Assembly: GCF_014192115.1 (NCBI RefSeq) | Contig: NZ_JACHXL010000003.1 | Span: 1-64,000 of the forward strand | Direction of reading: 5' to 3' | DNA length: 64,000 nt | Origin: Psychrobacter luti | GTDB lineage: Bacteria; Pseudomonadota; Gammaproteobacteria; Pseudomonadales; Moraxellaceae | Part shown: positions 1 to 9,211 of the stretch, in pieces | Layout: every line of letters starts with the position of its first letter | How positions within the stretch are numbered: the stretch's first letter is position 1 | The notes under the pieces: generated by a model | The model's database searches: none | The model's input: only the letters and a program-made list of their open reading frames with translations | What the model was told of the DNA's origin: nothing | Program-made: the position numbers and the translations under genes

Positions 1-17
1 CGTATTCAACTTAAATT

Positions 18-56
18 AAAAGGACTGAGTCCTGTGCAATACAGAACTCAGTCCTT
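18..56 (-). terminator. Intrinsic terminator downstream of mrcA
   Basis: An 11-bp perfect inverted repeat (20-30 with 46-56) forms a hairpin with a 15-base loop. Read on the minus strand it is followed by a T-rich run, as expected for a Rho-independent terminator. It lies about 85 bases past the mrcA stop. Confidence 0.75.
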
Positions 57-141
57 GTTATAAACTAAACCGTCCAACATTTGGGGGTCAGTTCAGAGCA
101 AGACCTTTTTTATTAAACTGCTAACCAAAATAATAGTTTAT

Positions 142-2841
142 TTATTCTGGCATCGGTGGCATACGCTCAACCGGCGTTACTGATAAAGGTTTGTTTTGAG
201 GATTGCTGTCATCAGTACGACTTGGCTTCGGTTTCTCAGGAGCTGGTCGATTTTGAATTTGCTCTTCAACTGGTTCAGGAGCAGGGGGCTTACGTTGCTG
301 CGTTGTGGTCTTAACGGGTTTTGCTGATTTACCCTCATCGGCAGTATCGTCTTCAAGTTCAGCAGCACCTTCATCCATCATTTCTATAATGCTCTGCTTT
401 TGCTTTTTTGATTTGGCACGGTTATTAATAGAGACCCATTGATGAGGGGTGTCTTTTAATTGGGCTTTCATAAAGTCCATCCATACCGGCAGCGCTGCTA
501 CGCCGCCATACTCGCGGCGACCCAGCGTTGATGGCTGATCAAAGCCCATCCATACAACCGTGGCATTGGTAGGATGAAACCCTGCAAACCACGCATCTTT
601 CGCTTCATTTGTGGTTCCAGTTTTACCACCAATATCATCACGTCCTAAGGCTCTTGCCTTCACCGCCGTACCGCGCTGAACAACATCGCGCAAGATATCT
701 GCCATCTCGAAAGCGACTCTAGGTTTTAAGATACGTGGTGCTTGTTCAGCACGTACGTACTGTACTACTGGTGCTTTTAGGCGGTCCGAATATGGGCTTG
801 CATCATAAATATCTAGATCAAGGGCTTTGTCCTCTTTCGTTATCTTGTCATTATTTGCTGCTTTTAGCTCAGAGTCTGATTTTTTATCTGCCGCTGTGTC
901 TTTAGCATTAACGTTCTTATTTTTATCAGCAGCTGCTTTATTCTCTGCTTCTATTTTAGCTTCATAATCTTCAATAAGCTTTTTATTGACAGCGTCAAGC
1001 TGTTCATTAAAACATAAGGCGCAAGCTTGCTGCGGATTAGCTTGAAACAGCAATTTGTTATCATAGTTATAAATTTGTTCGATAAAATAAGGCTGAATAC
1101 GGTGCCCGCCATTGGCAAAGGTGGCATAGGCAGTAGCCATTTGTAATGGCGTTGCCTGACCGGCGCCCAATGCTAATGACAAAGTTGTAGGCAGCTTCTC
1201 TTTATCAAGGCCAAATTCGTCTAATAAGTTGCGCGCATCAGAGATGCCAATTGCTTGCAGCAAACGAATAGAGACTAGGTTACGGGATAAATAAAGCCCA
1301 CGGCGTAAGGTGATATCGCCTAAAAAACGTTGGTCGGAATTTTTAGGTTTCCAGTCACCTACTTGAATCGGGCGATCCGAGACAATACTGTCTGGACGAT
1401 AGCCTTTTTCTAAAGCAGTGGTGTAAACGAGTGGTTTAATCGTCGAGCCTGGTTGACGCCAGCCTTGCAGCGCACGGTTGAATTTACTATGGTTAAAGTC
1501 AAATCCACCCACTAATGCTCTAACGCCACCCGTTTCAGGATTTAATGAAACCAAACTGCCCTGCACCTCAGGTATTTGCCCCAATTGCCAGTTGCCATTG
1601 GTCGTAGGTATCAGGCGCACGATATCATCTTTGCTGACAATTTGACTGGCATTACTCGGAAAGTAACCAATGCGATCGGCAGAAATATATTTGCGCGCCC
1701 AGCTCATGCCAGACCAGTTAACTGTTACATTTTCACCAGAGGGCATCGTTGCTTCAAAACTGCGAGAATTGACCTTGGTCACTTTGGCTGGAGACATATT
1801 GCTATAACGACGGAATTTTTCAAGTGGTTCGCCATTTGCCTCTGCGCCGCGCCAACCATGACGGTGCTCATAAGCTACCAAACCTGTTAGTACCGCTGAT
1901 TCTGCCGCTTTTTGCGCTTCACTATCAACAGTTAGACGCACGCGCCAGCCACCATGCATTACTTGCTCACCATAGCGGTTGACCAAGGCAGAACGCGTCA
2001 TCTCTGCCAAATACGGCATATTGACGTCAAGTTTTTCTTGATAAAGATTGATACCAATTGGGGCATTAATGGCTTCGTCATGCTGGGCTTTGTTGATATA
2101 ACCAAGCTCATGCATGCGTCCAATAATCCAATTACGGCGGGTAAGGGCACGACTTGGATTGGCCACAGGGTTATATTTAGAAGGAGCTTTTGGCAGGCCT
2201 GCCAGCATAGCCATTTCGGCAACCGTCAGGTTTTCTAAAGATTTACTATAATACTTTTTAGCCGCGGCGCGAATACCATAAGCGCCTTCGCCTAAATAAA
2301 TTTTATTGACATATAAGGTAAGAATGTCATTTTTGCTTAGCTCGTCTTCGATTTTACGGGCTAAAAATAGTTCCGTCAGTTTGCGATTTAGGGTACGCTC
2401 TGAGCTTAAAAAATAGTTTTTGGCAACCTGCATGGTAATAGTGGAGCCACCCGTTTGACTTTCATCATCGGTGACCACTTCAGTCACAGCGCGACCAAGA
2501 CCTTTAATACTAATACCACTATGCTGAAAAAATGAGGCATCTTCCGCCGCTAAAAAAGCATGCGTTAAGCCTTTAGGGATTTCTTCATATGTAACCGGTA
2601 GCGATAAACGATTGCCGTACTGACCGATCAGTTTGTCATCACTACTATATATCTGTAATGGCATCTCTAGATTGGCAGTTTTAATCTCTTGAATGCTAGG
2701 CAAAGTTGGCGATAAATACATCGCCATACCATAGAAGCCAATAGGAACGGCAAGTGCCAAGATTAGCGCTAACGCTAAGCAGGCAATGAAAAGCCCCACC
2801 AAAAATTGAATGAGACGAGCGGTAGCATTTTTTTTGGTCAT
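142..2841 (-). CDS. mrcA: Penicillin-binding protein 1A, bifunctional glycosyltransferase/transpeptidase
   Basis: Class A PBP that polymerises and crosslinks peptidoglycan in the periplasm, anchored by one N-terminal membrane segment (about residues 10-40). The GT51 domain has the catalytic EDASFF motif near residue 100 and GGSTITMQ near 132. An OB-like region follows. The transpeptidase domain carries STIK (S466), SRN (519-521) and KTGTT (740-744). The protein is about 899 aa, long for the family, because of a Lys/Ala/Asp-rich insertion (about residues 612-690) inside the transpeptidase domain and a Pro/Lys/Glu-rich tail after about residue 820. The ATG at 2841 is preferred over an in-frame TTG five codons upstream. 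Neither has a strong ribosome-binding site. It diverges from pilM, a common arrangement in gammaproteobacteria. Confidence 0.95.
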   Translation of the reverse strand: MTKKNATARLIQFLVGLFIACLALALILALAVPIGFYGMAMYLSPTLPSIQEIKTANLEMPLQIYSSDDKLIGQYGNRLSLPVTYEEIPKGLTHAFLAAEDASFFQHSGISIKGLGRAVTEVVTDDESQTGGSTITMQVAKNYFLSSERTLNRKLTELFLARKIEDELSKNDILTLYVNKIYLGEGAYGIRAAAKKYYSKSLENLTVAEMAMLAGLPKAPSKYNPVANPSRALTRRNWIIGRMHELGYINKAQHDEAINAPIGINLYQEKLDVNMPYLAEMTRSALVNRYGEQVMHGGWRVRLTVDSEAQKAAESAVLTGLVAYEHRHGWRGAEANGEPLEKFRRYSNMSPAKVTKVNSRSFEATMPSGENVTVNWSGMSWARKYISADRIGYFPSNASQIVSKDDIVRLIPTTNGNWQLGQIPEVQGSLVSLNPETGGVRALVGGFDFNHSKFNRALQGWRQPGSTIKPLVYTTALEKGYRPDSIVSDRPIQVGDWKPKNSDQRFLGDITLRRGLYLSRNLVSIRLLQAIGISDARNLLDEFGLDKEKLPTTLSLALGAGQATPLQMATAYATFANGGHRIQPYFIEQIYNYDNKLLFQANPQQACALCFNEQLDAVNKKLIEDYEAKIEAENKAAADKNKNVNAKDTAADKKSDSELKAANNDKITKEDKALDLDIYDASPYSDRLKAPVVQYVRAEQAPRILKPRVAFEMADILRDVVQRGTAVKARALGRDDIGGKTGTTNEAKDAWFAGFHPTNATVVWMGFDQPSTLGRREYGGVAALPVWMDFMKAQLKDTPHQWVSINNRAKSKKQKQSIIEMMDEGAAELEDDTADEGKSAKPVKTTTQQRKPPAPEPVEEQIQNRPAPEKPKPSRTDDSNPQNKPLSVTPVERMPPMPE

Positions 2842-2878
2842 AAGAAGACTTATCAATTAAAGTTTCAATAGATAGGGC

Positions 2879-2884
2879 ATTATA
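2879..2884 (-). promoter_or_regulatory. Probable -10 element for mrcA
   Basis: On the minus strand this reads TATAAT, an exact sigma-70 -10 consensus, 38 bases upstream of the mrcA ATG. The matching -35 (TTACCT at 17-bp spacing) is weak, so this is a motif-based prediction only. Confidence 0.4.
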
Positions 2885-2948
2885 CCTTGAACAAAATAGG
2901 CAGGTAATAATAAATGTGTAAGTGTTGCTTAATAAGTAATTTAAATGC

Positions 2949-2977
2949 TTGAATCTATCTGTTAAGTAAAGTATTGT
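2949..2977 (+). promoter_or_regulatory. Predicted sigma-70 promoter of the pilMNOPQ operon
   Basis: TTGAAT at 2949-2954 and TATTGT at 2972-2977 are separated by exactly 17 bases, about 57 bases upstream of the pilM start. No other good pair was seen in the mrcA-pilM divergent gap. This is a motif prediction without experimental support. Confidence 0.4.
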
Positions 2978-3033
2978 ACTAAATTATTACAAATAACTAT
3001 CAGATTGTACACTTAACATAAGGTATAGAGTTT

Positions 3034-4089
3034 GTGAGGCTATTTACTTCTAAAAGTCGACATTTGATTGGCGTGGATATTTGCACCACCTCAGTGAAGT
3101 TGGTTGACATACAGCGTCAACAGGGCATATTTCACCTAAAATCTTACGGCATAGAAAGGTTGCCGGAAGGCGTAGTCGTCGACAAACTCATTGTAGACAC
3201 TGAAGCGGTGGGTAATACAATAGCAAGCTTGGCGCGACGTTGCCAAGCTGCTGGTAGCAGTGCTGCCACCGCAGTTTCAGGTTCAGCTGTGATTACCAAA
3301 ATTATCGATATGGATATGGTGCTTAACGACGTTGAGCGTGAAGCGCAAATCCGTTTGGATGCTGATCAATACGTACCTTATCCATTAGAAGATGTTAATT
3401 TGGATTTTGAGGTTCTGGGTCCTTCTTTGGTTAATGACAATATGGTGCAGGTACTATTGGCAGCCTCACGGTCGGAAAATGTTGACCAAAGAGTGGATGC
3501 GCTGACCTTTGGTGGCTTGCAAACCAAAGTGATGGATATCGAATCGCATGCGATTGAGCGTGCCTTTGGTTTGATGGCAGATAGCCTGCCAAACGTACCA
3601 GATTTGGTGGCTGTCGTCGATATTGGCCATAATCAAACCACATTATATATTGCTAAAAACGGCGAGTTTATATATAGTCGTGAACAATTATTTGGTGGTG
3701 TTCAGCTTACTGAAGCGATACAAAACCGATACGGATTATCTGCTGAAGAAGCGACGATTAGTAAACGAGAACGTACTTTACCAGACGATTACTATCCTGA
3801 TGTGTTGACCCCATTTATAGAAAATACCATTCAACAGATTACTCGATCACTGCAATTCTACTTCTCTTCTAGTCAATATACCAGTATTGATCATGTGGTG
3901 CTTGCAGGTGGTAGTAGTTCTATTGCAGGACTTGCTGGTATGGCACAACAAAGATTGGGCGTGCCCGTGAGTATGGCAAATCCGTTTATCAATATGACCA
4001 TTGCTCCACATATCGATAATGAGCAATTGGCGCTTGATGCACCAAGCTTAATGGCCGCTTGCGGTCTTTCGTTAAGGAGCTTCGACTAA
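3034..4089 (+). CDS. pilM: Type IV pilus inner-membrane assembly protein PilM
   Basis: Actin-like cytoplasmic ATPase that, with PilN, PilO and PilP, forms the alignment complex linking the pilus motor to the PilQ secretin. The N-terminal nucleotide-binding loop is GVDICTTSVKLVDI, the second phosphate motif is VVDIGHNQTT near residue 193, and an adenosine-type motif VLAGGSSSIAGL lies near 290. The length of 351 aa is normal for the family. The start is GTG with AAGG ten bases upstream. Its TAA stop shares one base with the pilN ATG (TAATG), indicating translational coupling. Confidence 0.95.
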   Translation: MRLFTSKSRHLIGVDICTTSVKLVDIQRQQGIFHLKSYGIERLPEGVVVDKLIVDTEAVGNTIASLARRCQAAGSSAATAVSGSAVITKIIDMDMVLNDVEREAQIRLDADQYVPYPLEDVNLDFEVLGPSLVNDNMVQVLLAASRSENVDQRVDALTFGGLQTKVMDIESHAIERAFGLMADSLPNVPDLVAVVDIGHNQTTLYIAKNGEFIYSREQLFGGVQLTEAIQNRYGLSAEEATISKRERTLPDDYYPDVLTPFIENTIQQITRSLQFYFSSSQYTSIDHVVLAGGSSSIAGLAGMAQQRLGVPVSMANPFINMTIAPHIDNEQLALDAPSLMAACGLSLRSFD

Positions 4090-4748
4090 TGGCTCGTATT
4101 AACTTATTGCCCTGGCGGCAAGAAGAGCGCGAACGCCGCAATAAAGAATTTATCACTTTGGTGGTGGCCGTTACTTTGCTTGCTCTATTAGCAGCATTCG
4201 CTTCATGGAGTTATTTTAACAATGAACTCGATGAGCAATTAGATGCCAATGCACTCATTGAACAAGAAAATGCGCGCCTAGATAAAGCTTTGGTAGAAAT
4301 TGATAGCTTAGAGCAGCGCCGTGAAGACATTATCTCGCGCATGCAGGTTATCCAAGACTTGCAAGGTCGACGTCCGGTTCCTGTGCGGTTATGGGATGAT
4401 CTTGCCAAGGCGATGCCGCCAGCGCTTTATTTAAATAATTTAAAACGCGAAGGTGATGTGCTTACTTTAACCGGTCTTGCTGACAATCCAAATATCGTCT
4501 CTAGCTTGATTCGTAACCTTGATAGTAGCAAATGGATGGGCAATTCAGCAGTGAGTAACATCCAGCAAAATATTACTGCTTATGAATCTGCCCCAATGCT
4601 TAATAATACGGTTACTGCTGGTGAACAGCCGCGTCCTATTTATCCTGAAGACAGTTATGTCCAGTTTGTCGTAACGACCAAAGTACAGTCAGAAATGATT
4701 GAAGCTACTGATGCGGATGGTAATGCTGTGCTTGGAGGTGAGTTATGA
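4089..4748 (+). CDS. pilN: Type IV pilus assembly protein PilN
   Basis: Bitopic inner-membrane protein of the pilus alignment complex. The first residues contain INLLPWR, the conserved cytoplasmic motif that docks into PilM. One membrane segment follows at about residues 20-42, then a periplasmic coiled coil and a ferredoxin-like domain. The chosen ATG at 4089 puts this motif at residues 4-10. An upstream in-frame start ten codons earlier would lie inside pilM and is unlikely. The stop overlaps the pilO start by four bases (ATGA). 219 aa, normal length. Confidence 0.95.
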   Translation: MARINLLPWRQEERERRNKEFITLVVAVTLLALLAAFASWSYFNNELDEQLDANALIEQENARLDKALVEIDSLEQRREDIISRMQVIQDLQGRRPVPVRLWDDLAKAMPPALYLNNLKREGDVLTLTGLADNPNIVSSLIRNLDSSKWMGNSAVSNIQQNITAYESAPMLNNTVTAGEQPRPIYPEDSYVQFVVTTKVQSEMIEATDADGNAVLGGEL

Positions 4749-5476
4749 AACTGAGCCGTAAAAAAAGACTCATTAAAACTAAAAAGACAGCGGTTAGTAC
4801 TAAAAAGCCGTTTGATTTGAATGAATTCCGCCGCAGCTTTGAGTCATTGGATGCTGAGAACTATGGCAGTTGGCCGCTCCCTGTCAAAGTCACCGTGATT
4901 GGATTTATTATTGCTTTGATCGCTGCGCTGTCATGGGCATTGCCGATTAGCAGTAAAATTGATGAGATTACTGCTGCTGAAAGTCAACAGCAAACCTTAC
5001 TTGATAGCTATCGTGAAAAAGAATCACGTGCGCGTCATTTAAAAGCGTATCAAGCGCAAGTGATTCAAATGGAAACGGAGTTCAATACCTTACTTGACCA
5101 GCTACCAAAAGATACCCGCGTATCAGAATTGGTCGAAGGTATCAATATGACTGGCGTTGGCAGTAATATACGATTCCAAGATATTTCTGTAGAACCAGAG
5201 ATTGAAAACGAGTTCTTTATTGAGCAGCCTATTCGTATCGCAGCGTTAGGCGAGTATCATCAGTTCGGTAGCTTCATCAGTGGACTTGCTGCTTTGCCGC
5301 GTATTATTACGATGCATGATTTTGAAGTCAGTAATCCGCAGCCAACTTTGGATGTTCTACCTGAGCTCAATCTGGTGTTACAAACTAAAACATATCGCTC
5401 AAAAGAAGCAGCTCCTGAAGGTGATGAAGCTGTCGCGCCTGATGCTGCTACCACTGATGCTGCAGGAGGCAACTAA
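4745..5476 (+). CDS. pilO: Type IV pilus assembly protein PilO
   Basis: Periplasmic-facing partner of PilN in the pilus alignment complex. The cytoplasmic head is basic (many Lys/Arg in the first 22 residues). A single membrane segment at about residues 49-68 is followed by a coiled coil (about 75-115) and a PilO-type ferredoxin-like domain. The C-terminal 25 residues are an Ala/Glu/Asp-rich tail. 243 aa. The start overlaps pilN by ATGA, and the stop overlaps the pilP start by one base with an AGGAGG ribosome site just before it. Confidence 0.95.
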   Translation: MKLSRKKRLIKTKKTAVSTKKPFDLNEFRRSFESLDAENYGSWPLPVKVTVIGFIIALIAALSWALPISSKIDEITAAESQQQTLLDSYREKESRARHLKAYQAQVIQMETEFNTLLDQLPKDTRVSELVEGINMTGVGSNIRFQDISVEPEIENEFFIEQPIRIAALGEYHQFGSFISGLAALPRIITMHDFEVSNPQPTLDVLPELNLVLQTKTYRSKEAAPEGDEAVAPDAATTDAAGGN

Positions 5477-6009
5477 TGAGTATCCAAAAACTGCCCATGC
5501 TGCTTATTTTAAGCGCCACTGTTTTGTCAATGACGGGTTGTACTGACCGTATCGGTATGGCAGAGCAGGCGATGGCCGATATTCGTAACCAGCCAGCGCA
5601 GCCGATTGAACCGCCGCCCAAGGCTGAGCTTGTAGAAGATTTTGTCTATAGTGCCAGTGCGCAGCGTAGTCCATTTTTGCCACCAAGCTTAGTTAACGTT
5701 CAAGGCCCTGCTACCTCTATCGATGGCGTGCGCCCTGATATAACCCGAGTAAAAGAACCGCTTGAGCAATATGAGCTATCGCAACTCGTCTTTCGCGGTG
5801 TCGTTATTTCCCCTGAAGGTCAGCAGTATGCCTTAGTGCAGCGCCCTGATGGTTCAGTTGCGAGCGTTAGAGTCGGGAATTATCTTGGATTAAATGACGG
5901 ACGTATTGTTGAAATCACGCCGACCCAGATTAATTTGATTGAAATTGTGCCAGACAGCCGCGCTGGGTTTGTAGAAAAACCCCAGTCGCTGGTCTCCCCT
6001 ATAAGCTAA
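5476..6009 (+). CDS. pilP: Type IV pilus lipoprotein PilP
   Basis: Inner-membrane lipoprotein linking the PilNO heterodimer to the PilQ secretin. The signal peptide ends in a lipobox with the lipidated cysteine at residue 22 (SMTGC). A proline-rich linker precedes the PilP/GspC-like beta domain (about residues 75-170, with VFRGVVISPEGQQYALVQ). 177 aa, typical length. A strong AGGAGG lies six bases upstream of the ATG. It is the fourth gene of the operon. Confidence 0.95.
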   Translation: MSIQKLPMLLILSATVLSMTGCTDRIGMAEQAMADIRNQPAQPIEPPPKAELVEDFVYSASAQRSPFLPPSLVNVQGPATSIDGVRPDITRVKEPLEQYELSQLVFRGVVISPEGQQYALVQRPDGSVASVRVGNYLGLNDGRIVEITPTQINLIEIVPDSRAGFVEKPQSLVSPIS

Positions 6010-6036
6010 GTCGGCAGATTTTTTGAGGAATACATA

Positions 6037-8397
6037 ATGACAGTACGCAATAACAAGGTAATGACGATGAACAACCGCGTATCTTCTACGTTTGCCATCT
6101 CTGCATTGGCAATGAGTATGGTAGCAGTTAGTAGCAGTGCGCATGCTGAGCAGCGCATCAATAACGTCTCTGTGGTACAGACCGCACCGGCCGTTACCCA
6201 AATGCGCTTGGGCTTTGCTGACAAACCAGTATTACCTGCCGCTTATCAGCTTGATAATCCGAGCCGTTTGGTATTGGATTTTGAAAAGGTGCAAAACGGG
6301 CTTGCTAGTCGTTTCAATGAATACAACGTTGGCATGATCAATGATGTTACGACGTTAAATAGCGACAATACCACCCGTCTGATTATTGGACTCAAACAAG
6401 CGGGCAGTTATACCACCGCTATTGAGGGCAATGATTTGTTGCTAACGATTAGCGACCCGAGTCGTCCCGTTATCACCAATGATCCTGTGCAAGACGTGCT
6501 TAATGGCAATGCAGGTATCACTACTACTGCCGTTGTTACACCGATAGTTGAGACCAGTAGCGTAGCAGTTGCTCCTATTCGTACCACAGCTACTAGCACT
6601 ACAGTAAACAAAACCCAAGTACCTGCTGATACCATGGTGGTGCGCGTCAATCCTTTGCTAAGCCCACAGCTTGCGGCCTCACAAGTGAGTAAGCAGTATA
6701 GTTATGATGGTTTAACCGCGGTTAATTTTACCGCAGGCAATGATGGTGGCGGTAATGTCAGTATTGCGCTTGCCAACGAAGCCATTCCAGTTGACGTCCA
6801 GCGCCAAGGCAATAAGTTGGTTGTACGTTTAACCGGCAGCACCGTGCCAAGAAACTTATTACGCCGCTTGAATGTTAATAGTGGTTTGGTTGATAGTATT
6901 GATACTAAAAATCAAGGTCAAAATGGTGTGATCACCATCAATGTCAAAGAGGATTATGAGTATCAAGCTTATCAATCGGGTAATCAGTTAAATATTAGTA
7001 TCCGAAAGCCTGAGCTACTCCGTGAGCCAACGCTTGAAGAGAAAGTATATAGCGGTGAAGCGCTATCTATGGAATTCCAAGACGTTGAAATCCGTAGTGT
7101 GTTAGATATTTTGGCACAGTTTACCGATATGAATATCGTGGCTAGTGATTCGGTCGCTGGTAATATCACCTTGCGCCTGATTAATGTGCCTTGGGATCAA
7201 GCACTAGATATTATTCTAAAGAGTAAAAATCTTGGTAAGCGTGAAAATGGCAACGTGATTTTGGTTGCGCCCTCGACTGAGCTTGCTGAACAAGAAGCTC
7301 GTGATCTTGAAGCGCAGCAAGCGGTTGAATCTTATGCGCCGCTACGTACTGAATACATTCGCTTAAGCTATGCTAAAGCGGCAGATGTGTTGACGCTTAT
7401 CTCTCAGGGCAGTGGCTCATCTGGTGGTAGCGGTACTGGCAACACAAATTCTAGTGATAACAATACCTTGTTGTCTAACCGTGGTACGGTAACGGTTGAT
7501 GAGCGTACCAATACTTTGATTATCAAAGATGTGGCTGCAAGCATTGAAAATATTCATAAGCTGATTGGTAAAATTGATATTCCAGTCCGTCAAGTAATGA
7601 TTGAAGCACGTATCGTCAGCGCCACGGATAGCTTTAGTAAAGAGATTGGCGTGCGTTGGGGTATTTTGTCAAACGGCGCTGCCAATAACCGTAACTTATT
7701 AGTCGGTGGTAGTAATCAGACGTTGTGGGATTTAAAAGATTTTGACGTAGAAACGACGACAGTTAATGGTCAAACGGTTTCTTATCCTAAGTACGACATC
7801 AGCCGTCCTGATAACTTGAACGTTGACTTAGGCATTGCTAACCCAGCGGGTAGTATTGCTTTTGGTTTACTTAGCATGTCAGATGTGATGCTCGATCTTG
7901 AGCTATCAGCACTACAAGCCGATAACCGCGGTGAAGTGATTTCGACACCAAAGATTTTAACGGCTGATAAACAGACTGCAAAAGTATCTTCTGGTACGCA
8001 AATTCCTTATCAAGAAGCATCGGCCAGTGGCGCGACCACGACCAGCTTTAAAGAAGCGGCATTAAGTCTAGAAGCGACGCCAAATATTACCCCAGACGGT
8101 AAGATTGGTCTGCAACTTGTTATTACCAATGGCACGCCAACGATTATTAATAATCAGGTCGCGATTGCGGAAGATTCAATCTCGACCAATGTGATTGTTG
8201 AAGATGGTCAGACCATTGTTTTGGGCGGCGTCTTTAAAAACCGTAGCAGTAATGGTGTCGATAAGGTACCGTTCTTAGGTGACTTGCCTTATATCGGTCG
8301 AGCCTTCCGCCGTGATGTGCGCAATAACTCTAAAGAAGAGCTGCTCATATTTGTCACGCCAAAATTGATTAATGATGGCATCAGCCGTTTAAATTAA
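6037..8397 (+). CDS. pilQ: Type IV pilus secretin PilQ
   Basis: Outer-membrane multimeric pore through which the pilus passes. The signal peptide ends near AHA-EQ (about residue 34). Two AMIN-like beta domains (about 45-130 and 205-310) that bind peptidoglycan are followed by an STN/N0 domain (about 345-410), a secretin N1 domain (about 435-520, with a Gly/Ser/Asn loop) and the secretin core (about 560-780) ending in the usual VPFLGDLPYIGRAFR motif. 786 aa. GAGGA lies seven bases before the ATG at 6037, which favours this start over two internal Met codons. It is the last pil gene before a strong terminator. Confidence 0.96.
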   Translation: MTVRNNKVMTMNNRVSSTFAISALAMSMVAVSSSAHAEQRINNVSVVQTAPAVTQMRLGFADKPVLPAAYQLDNPSRLVLDFEKVQNGLASRFNEYNVGMINDVTTLNSDNTTRLIIGLKQAGSYTTAIEGNDLLLTISDPSRPVITNDPVQDVLNGNAGITTTAVVTPIVETSSVAVAPIRTTATSTTVNKTQVPADTMVVRVNPLLSPQLAASQVSKQYSYDGLTAVNFTAGNDGGGNVSIALANEAIPVDVQRQGNKLVVRLTGSTVPRNLLRRLNVNSGLVDSIDTKNQGQNGVITINVKEDYEYQAYQSGNQLNISIRKPELLREPTLEEKVYSGEALSMEFQDVEIRSVLDILAQFTDMNIVASDSVAGNITLRLINVPWDQALDIILKSKNLGKRENGNVILVAPSTELAEQEARDLEAQQAVESYAPLRTEYIRLSYAKAADVLTLISQGSGSSGGSGTGNTNSSDNNTLLSNRGTVTVDERTNTLIIKDVAASIENIHKLIGKIDIPVRQVMIEARIVSATDSFSKEIGVRWGILSNGAANNRNLLVGGSNQTLWDLKDFDVETTTVNGQTVSYPKYDISRPDNLNVDLGIANPAGSIAFGLLSMSDVMLDLELSALQADNRGEVISTPKILTADKQTAKVSSGTQIPYQEASASGATTTSFKEAALSLEATPNITPDGKIGLQLVITNGTPTIINNQVAIAEDSISTNVIVEDGQTIVLGGVFKNRSSNGVDKVPFLGDLPYIGRAFRRDVRNNSKEELLIFVTPKLINDGISRLN

Positions 8398-8421
8398 TCA
8401 GCGTTTAATGACTTTATAACT

Positions 8422-8453
8422 AAAAAAAGCAAGCATCAGCGCTTGCTTTTTTT
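8422..8453. terminator. Intrinsic terminator after pilQ
   Basis: A-run, GCAAGC stem, short loop, GCTTGC stem and T-run (stems about 8423-8434 and 8441-8453). The flanking A and T tracts extend the stem. It closes the pilMNOPQ transcript. Confidence 0.85.
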
Positions 8454-8561
8454 GTGGCCAAATTTTGCGCTTGGCTGGATTTTACTCACAATAATCAACG
8501 CGCATTACTAGCCAGAATATCAATGACGTTGTATCATACCTAATTTAGCTGAGTGTGTATT

Positions 8562-9125
8562 ATGGTTGAGGAATTACCGTCGGTATTTTTAGTGGGGCCG
8601 ATGGGAGCGGGCAAGACCACCATTGGCAGGTTACTGGCTAAGCAGTTAGGGCGCTCGTTTGTAGACAGTGATTGGTATATTGAGTCGCAAACTGGTGCAG
8701 ATATTGCTTGGATATTCGCCAAAGAAGGCGAAGCGGGCTTTCGCGAACGGGAGACGCGTGCCATCGATGAGCTGACGCAGCAATCACAAATTGTCTTAGC
8801 GACTGGCGGCGGCGCAGTGATGGCGGCTGAGAACCGTGCCTTTCTTAAAGAGCGCGGCATCGTCGTCTATCTCAATGCTCCGGTGGATGTGCAAATGGCG
8901 CGTACCGCCAAAGATAAGTCGCGACCATTGTTACAACAACCGAATCCTAGAAAAATATTGCAAGATTTATACAGCGCCCGCGACCCTTTATATCGGCAGG
9001 TGGCACACATTATCATTCCGACTGGTCATACGTATCCTCGCCATATGGTCAATCAGTTATTGCAGCAGCTAGACGCATTTTGTGAATCAACTTCTATCAG
9101 CTCAGTACATCAAGAAGATGAATAA
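8562..9125 (+). CDS. aroK: Shikimate kinase
   Basis: Phosphorylates shikimate to shikimate 3-phosphate in the aromatic amino-acid pathway, in the cytoplasm. The Walker A motif GPMGAGKTT is at residues 12-20. DSDWYIE (shikimate-binding Asp), FRERE, TGGGAV and the lid arginine region SRPLL follow in family order. 187 aa, typical. The ATG at 8562 is preferred over an in-frame GTG nine bases upstream. It sits between pilQ and aroB, a common gammaproteobacterial order. Confidence 0.95.
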   Translation: MVEELPSVFLVGPMGAGKTTIGRLLAKQLGRSFVDSDWYIESQTGADIAWIFAKEGEAGFRERETRAIDELTQQSQIVLATGGGAVMAAENRAFLKERGIVVYLNAPVDVQMARTAKDKSRPLLQQPNPRKILQDLYSARDPLYRQVAHIIIPTGHTYPRHMVNQLLQQLDAFCESTSISSVHQEDE

Positions 9126-9211
9126 TAAGATAATCAACGCTATTAGATAAATTAGAAAAGTTTTAACAAACAACGCCGCTCAATTTAATTCTCATATTTA
9201 AGGAGGTTTTC

